A stretch of DNA of 8,133 nucleotides from Vulcanococcus sp. SFB_649D_100_25 (GTDB taxonomy: Bacteria; Cyanobacteriota; Cyanobacteriia; PCC-6307; Cyanobiaceae). Where the stretch lies: assembly GCA_030833825.1 (NCBI GenBank), contig JAURGL010000074.1, positions 1 through 8,133 of the forward strand, in the 5' to 3' direction. This document shows, piece after piece, positions 5,625-8,133 of the stretch (positions are counted from its first letter, which is position 1; each line of letters starts with the position of its first letter). The translations under genes were made by a program, and so were the position numbers. The notes under the pieces are model-generated. The model was not told the origin of the DNA and did not search any database. It saw only the letters and a program-made list of their open reading frames with translations.

Positions 5625-8133
5625 TTATCCGCCAGGCACCCTCAGGGCTTGGGGAAGGGTGTTTGGTTGCATCGAGACCAGACGGGCCAGAGCCTGATCG
5701 AAGCTGGGCTCCATCACGAACCGCTGCCCGTCGGTGACCACCACCCGCACCAGGGTGGGCAGGGCGTTGTTGGTGCTCTGGAGGTAGATCGGCTCGACAT
5801 AGAGCAGCCCTGCGCCTACGGGCATGACCAAGAGATTGCCCCGCAGGAGCTTTGAGCCAGTGCGGTTCCAGAGGCCGAACTGATAGCTGATGGCCGGATC
5901 CTGCTCGATCAACGCCGAAATCTGCTGTGGGCCGAGCAACAGGCGCTGCTGGGGGAAGCGAGCCAGGAACAACTCCCCGTAGTTGGGGGTGTCGTTGCGA
6001 GCAGCCAACCAGCCCACCATGTTCGCCCGCTTCAAGGGCGTGAACGGCAGCAACAAGACAAATTCAGGACGGCTGCGCCCCGGCAGCTGCATGGTCACGT
6101 GATACGGCTTCACCGGAGCCGTGCTGTCGCCGTAGATCTCCTCGGGAATCGCCCAGACGTCATCACCGTTGTAAAAGGTGCGGACGTCCGTGACGTGATA
6201 GCGGAGCAGGCGCTCCGCCTGGATCTGGAACTGGCTCTGGGGCACCTGAATGTGGGCCAGGAGCTGTTTGGGCATGGCCTGCAGAGGCCTGAACAGATCA
6301 GGGAACACCTTCTGCCAGGTGCGCAGCACGGGATCCGTTGGGTCGCTCACGTAGAGCCAGACATCCCCGTTGTAGGCATCGACCACCGCCTTAACGGGGT
6401 TACGGAAATAGCGGATCCCCTCGGGATTCGCGTCGGAATAGGGATAACTGCGGCTCTGGGTGAAGCCATCGAGTAACCAGTATTGGTGATGATCACTGCG
6501 GTAGTCGGGATCGTCGTCGACCCGAGCGGTAACCAGGTAAGGCTTGCTTTCAAAACGCAGGAAGGGGGCAATGGCCCTGAGGCGCTCATTCACCTGACGG
6601 CGCAACAGCAACCGGGAGGAGGGGGTCAGGGAGCCCGTGAACAGCAAACGCGGCTCAGGCAGATAGATCGCCGCCATCAGGCGATCCAGGGGGCCATGAA
6701 TCGGCACGCCCGCCTGGCCGTCGTAGTGGGAATAAACGTTGAGTTCGCCCTCGGGGTAATCGAATTCCCTGACCTGGGTGGGGGCGATCGCATAGGGGGC
6801 CGAGCCTGAGGCGAAATACAGACGCGGACGCCCAACAGGGAGGGCCCGCTCCACCTGCTCCTGGCTCAGTCCCAGCTGGGGAATCGCCTGAACCCTGCCG
6901 CTGCGGCCCAGGTCTTTGACGAAGTAGAGGGGAAGACCATCGGGCCCGCTGGCGTTCACCGGGGAGACCGTGAAGCCGTAGCCGTGGGTGAACACCAGGT
7001 GCCGGTTCAACCAGGTGCGCGAGCCCTTGGCCAGAGCCGTGCTGTCCAACTCCCGTGCCGCCACGAGCACCTGCTGCGACCCCTTCTCTCCGCTCCTGTC
7101 ACTGAGCGGATAGCGGTCAACGGCAGCGGAGGGGAAGCGGTAATAGAGGCGCAGCTGCTGCAGCTGTCGGTTGGCCTCCAGCAGCGGTCCGCTGTCCCAG
7201 AGGCGCACGTTGGCCAGGGTGCCGGTGGCGGAGCTGATGTCCTGCGGCCTCAGCTGCTGCTTGGGTGCGAGATCCACATCCCGGACCGCCTCCAGACCAA
7301 AAGCTCGACGCGTCGCCGCGATGGACCGTTTGAGATAGGGCGTCTCAAGCTCGAGCTCCCGGGGCTGAACCCAAACCCTCTGAACCAGAGGGGCCAACAC
7401 CCACTCCGCCAGGGGCAAGCTGAAGGCTGTGGAGATCAGGGGGAGCAGAGCGACCCGGCGGAACCAGGAGCGCGGCACCGGGACCAACAGGCCAACGCCG
7501 CTCAACAAGAGGAGGACGGCCAGGAGCAGCTGCAACGGCAGTCGAATGTGCAGATCGACAAAGCCCGCCCCTGATGCGGCCCCGGAACCCTCCACCATCA
7601 GGTTGAACGGGGAGAGGCCGTAACTGAGGGCGGCGGTCAAGGCCAGCACGGCCAGCTGAGGCTGCAACACCCGTTGCTGATCACGGCTCAAACCGGGAAA
7701 GCGCAGGTCGCTGAGACTGCTCCCTTCGCTGAAGGTCAGCCACAGGCAGCCAGCCAGGCCCACCATCACCTGGGCCAAGACGATGCTCACCAGCAGATGC
7801 AGGGCCGGCAGCCTGAGCACCGTGAAGCTCAGGTCGAAGCCGGTGACGGGGTCGGCCTCCCCAAAAGGAACCGCCAGCAGTCCTGGCAACCAAAGACTCC
7901 AACCCCGCGCCAACGCCGTAGCCGAGCCAGCCAGGGCAGCCGCAAGGCCGATCCGCAGGGTTGTGTAGGGCCACAGAATCAGCAAGGGCAACAGGCCCAG
8001 CACCAACCCCAGGACCAAGGCAACGGGCAGCTCCGCCAGGGTCGCCAACCCTGTGATGACCTGACCCCGAAAGGGATCAACGATCAAGCCACGGGCCTGG
8101 AGCATCAGATAGGAGAGCCCCCGGGACAGCAGC
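5625..8133 (-). CDS. UPF0182-family large membrane protein, N-terminus outside the window
   Basis: Uncharacterised membrane protein of the UPF0182 family, known in cyanobacteria and actinobacteria. Numbering from the in-frame ATG at 8105, residues about 20-240 hold roughly six hydrophobic segments, followed by a large soluble domain (245-826) probably outside the cytoplasm. Family landmarks in order: LELETPYLKRSI (251-262), THGYGF (373-378), SPVN (381-384), LLDGFTQSRSYPYS (544-557), RNPVKAVVDAYNG (568-580), DPTDP (588-592), and FYNGDDVWAIPEE (644-656). The frame stays open above 8105 to the window edge (reading LLSRGLSYL before the Met), so that Met is internal. Full-length members usually run to around 900 residues or more, so roughly the first membrane segment or two is missing. 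It lacks the acidic C-terminal tail seen in some actinobacterial members, ending LPQALRVPGG. It converges with the exchanger, 35 nt apart, and is GC-rich like the rest of the chromosome. Family membership is firm and no function is established. Confidence 0.9.
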   Translation of the reverse strand, partial: LLSRGLSYLMLQARGLIVDPFRGQVITGLATLAELPVALVLGLVLGLLPLLILWPYTTLRIGLAAALAGSATALARGWSLWLPGLLAVPFGEADPVTGFDLSFTVLRLPALHLLVSIVLAQVMVGLAGCLWLTFSEGSSLSDLRFPGLSRDQQRVLQPQLAVLALTAALSYGLSPFNLMVEGSGAASGAGFVDLHIRLPLQLLLAVLLLLSGVGLLVPVPRSWFRRVALLPLISTAFSLPLAEWVLAPLVQRVWVQPRELELETPYLKRSIAATRRAFGLEAVRDVDLAPKQQLRPQDISSATGTLANVRLWDSGPLLEANRQLQQLRLYYRFPSAAVDRYPLSDRSGEKGSQQVLVAARELDSTALAKGSRTWLNRHLVFTHGYGFTVSPVNASGPDGLPLYFVKDLGRSGRVQAIPQLGLSQEQVERALPVGRPRLYFASGSAPYAIAPTQVREFDYPEGELNVYSHYDGQAGVPIHGPLDRLMAAIYLPEPRLLFTGSLTPSSRLLLRRQVNERLRAIAPFLRFESKPYLVTARVDDDPDYRSDHHQYWLLDGFTQSRSYPYSDANPEGIRYFRNPVKAVVDAYNGDVWLYVSDPTDPVLRTWQKVFPDLFRPLQAMPKQLLAHIQVPQSQFQIQAERLLRYHVTDVRTFYNGDDVWAIPEEIYGDSTAPVKPYHVTMQLPGRSRPEFVLLLPFTPLKRANMVGWLAARNDTPNYGELFLARFPQQRLLLGPQQISALIEQDPAISYQFGLWNRTGSKLLRGNLLVMPVGAGLLYVEPIYLQSTNNALPTLVRVVVTDGQRFVMEPSFDQALARLVSMQPNTLPQALRVPGG

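Noticed and set aside
6984..7574. Plus-strand frame of 196 codons opposite the UPF0182 gene
   Set aside because: It is Gln/Gly/Arg-rich with no domain, and the opposite strand carries clear UPF0182 motifs across the same bases.
8103..8105. ATG as the true start of the UPF0182 protein
   Set aside because: The frame remains open upstream to the window edge with family-like residues, and starting here would leave out the N-terminal membrane segments expected for the family.

Overview
The window is high-GC DNA, roughly two thirds G+C in most genes. It looks like chromosome of a unicellular alpha-cyanobacterium of the Synechococcus/Cyanobium type. The grounds are the gene content (free-standing accD, a Calvin-cycle class II aldolase, a PilD-type peptidase, a UPF0182 membrane protein), the accD - small secreted protein - Gfo/Idh/MocA - aldolase order as I remember it from marine picocyanobacteria, and the weak Shine-Dalgarno sequences. 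The genus is an inference.

Layout. (1) Positions 1-794 (+) hold a prepilin peptidase (pilD) whose first codons are cut off by the left edge. (2) Positions 830-4372 (+) hold a compact run: accD (carboxyltransferase beta subunit), a short secreted protein overlapping accD by a GTGA start/stop, a Gfo/Idh/MocA-type oxidoreductase 17 nt further on, then the class II fructose-bisphosphate aldolase. The aldolase has its own good ribosome binding site and possibly its own promoter. A textbook intrinsic terminator at 4396-4417 closes the run. (3) Positions 4477-5589 (+) hold a divergent Ca2+/H+ exchanger (Cax-like, CaCA superfamily), clearly poorer in GC and using rarer codons than its neighbours. (4) Positions 5625-8133 (-) hold a large UPF0182-family membrane protein, converging on the exchanger and running off the right edge with its N-terminus missing. 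No stretch above 300 bases lacks a gene; the longest gap is about 100 bases (4373-4476).

How the genes fit together. accD commits acetyl-CoA to fatty acid synthesis, and the aldolase works in the Calvin cycle and in glycolysis/gluconeogenesis. The middle run therefore places carbon fixation and lipid synthesis in one transcriptional neighbourhood, with two uncharacterised passengers (the secreted protein and the oxidoreductase) between them. pilD serves type IV pili or the related pseudopilin/competence machinery and is not obviously linked to the rest. The exchanger looks like a separately acquired or fast-evolving insert with altered ion-binding motifs.

I found no mobile element, CRISPR array, RNA gene or defence system. 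Most of the window is ordinary core chromosome. The points worth a second look are the exchanger's substituted selectivity motifs and base composition, the missing catalytic aspartate in the oxidoreductase, the two conserved-looking unknowns (secreted protein and UPF0182), and short dyads upstream of the aldolase and the exchanger.
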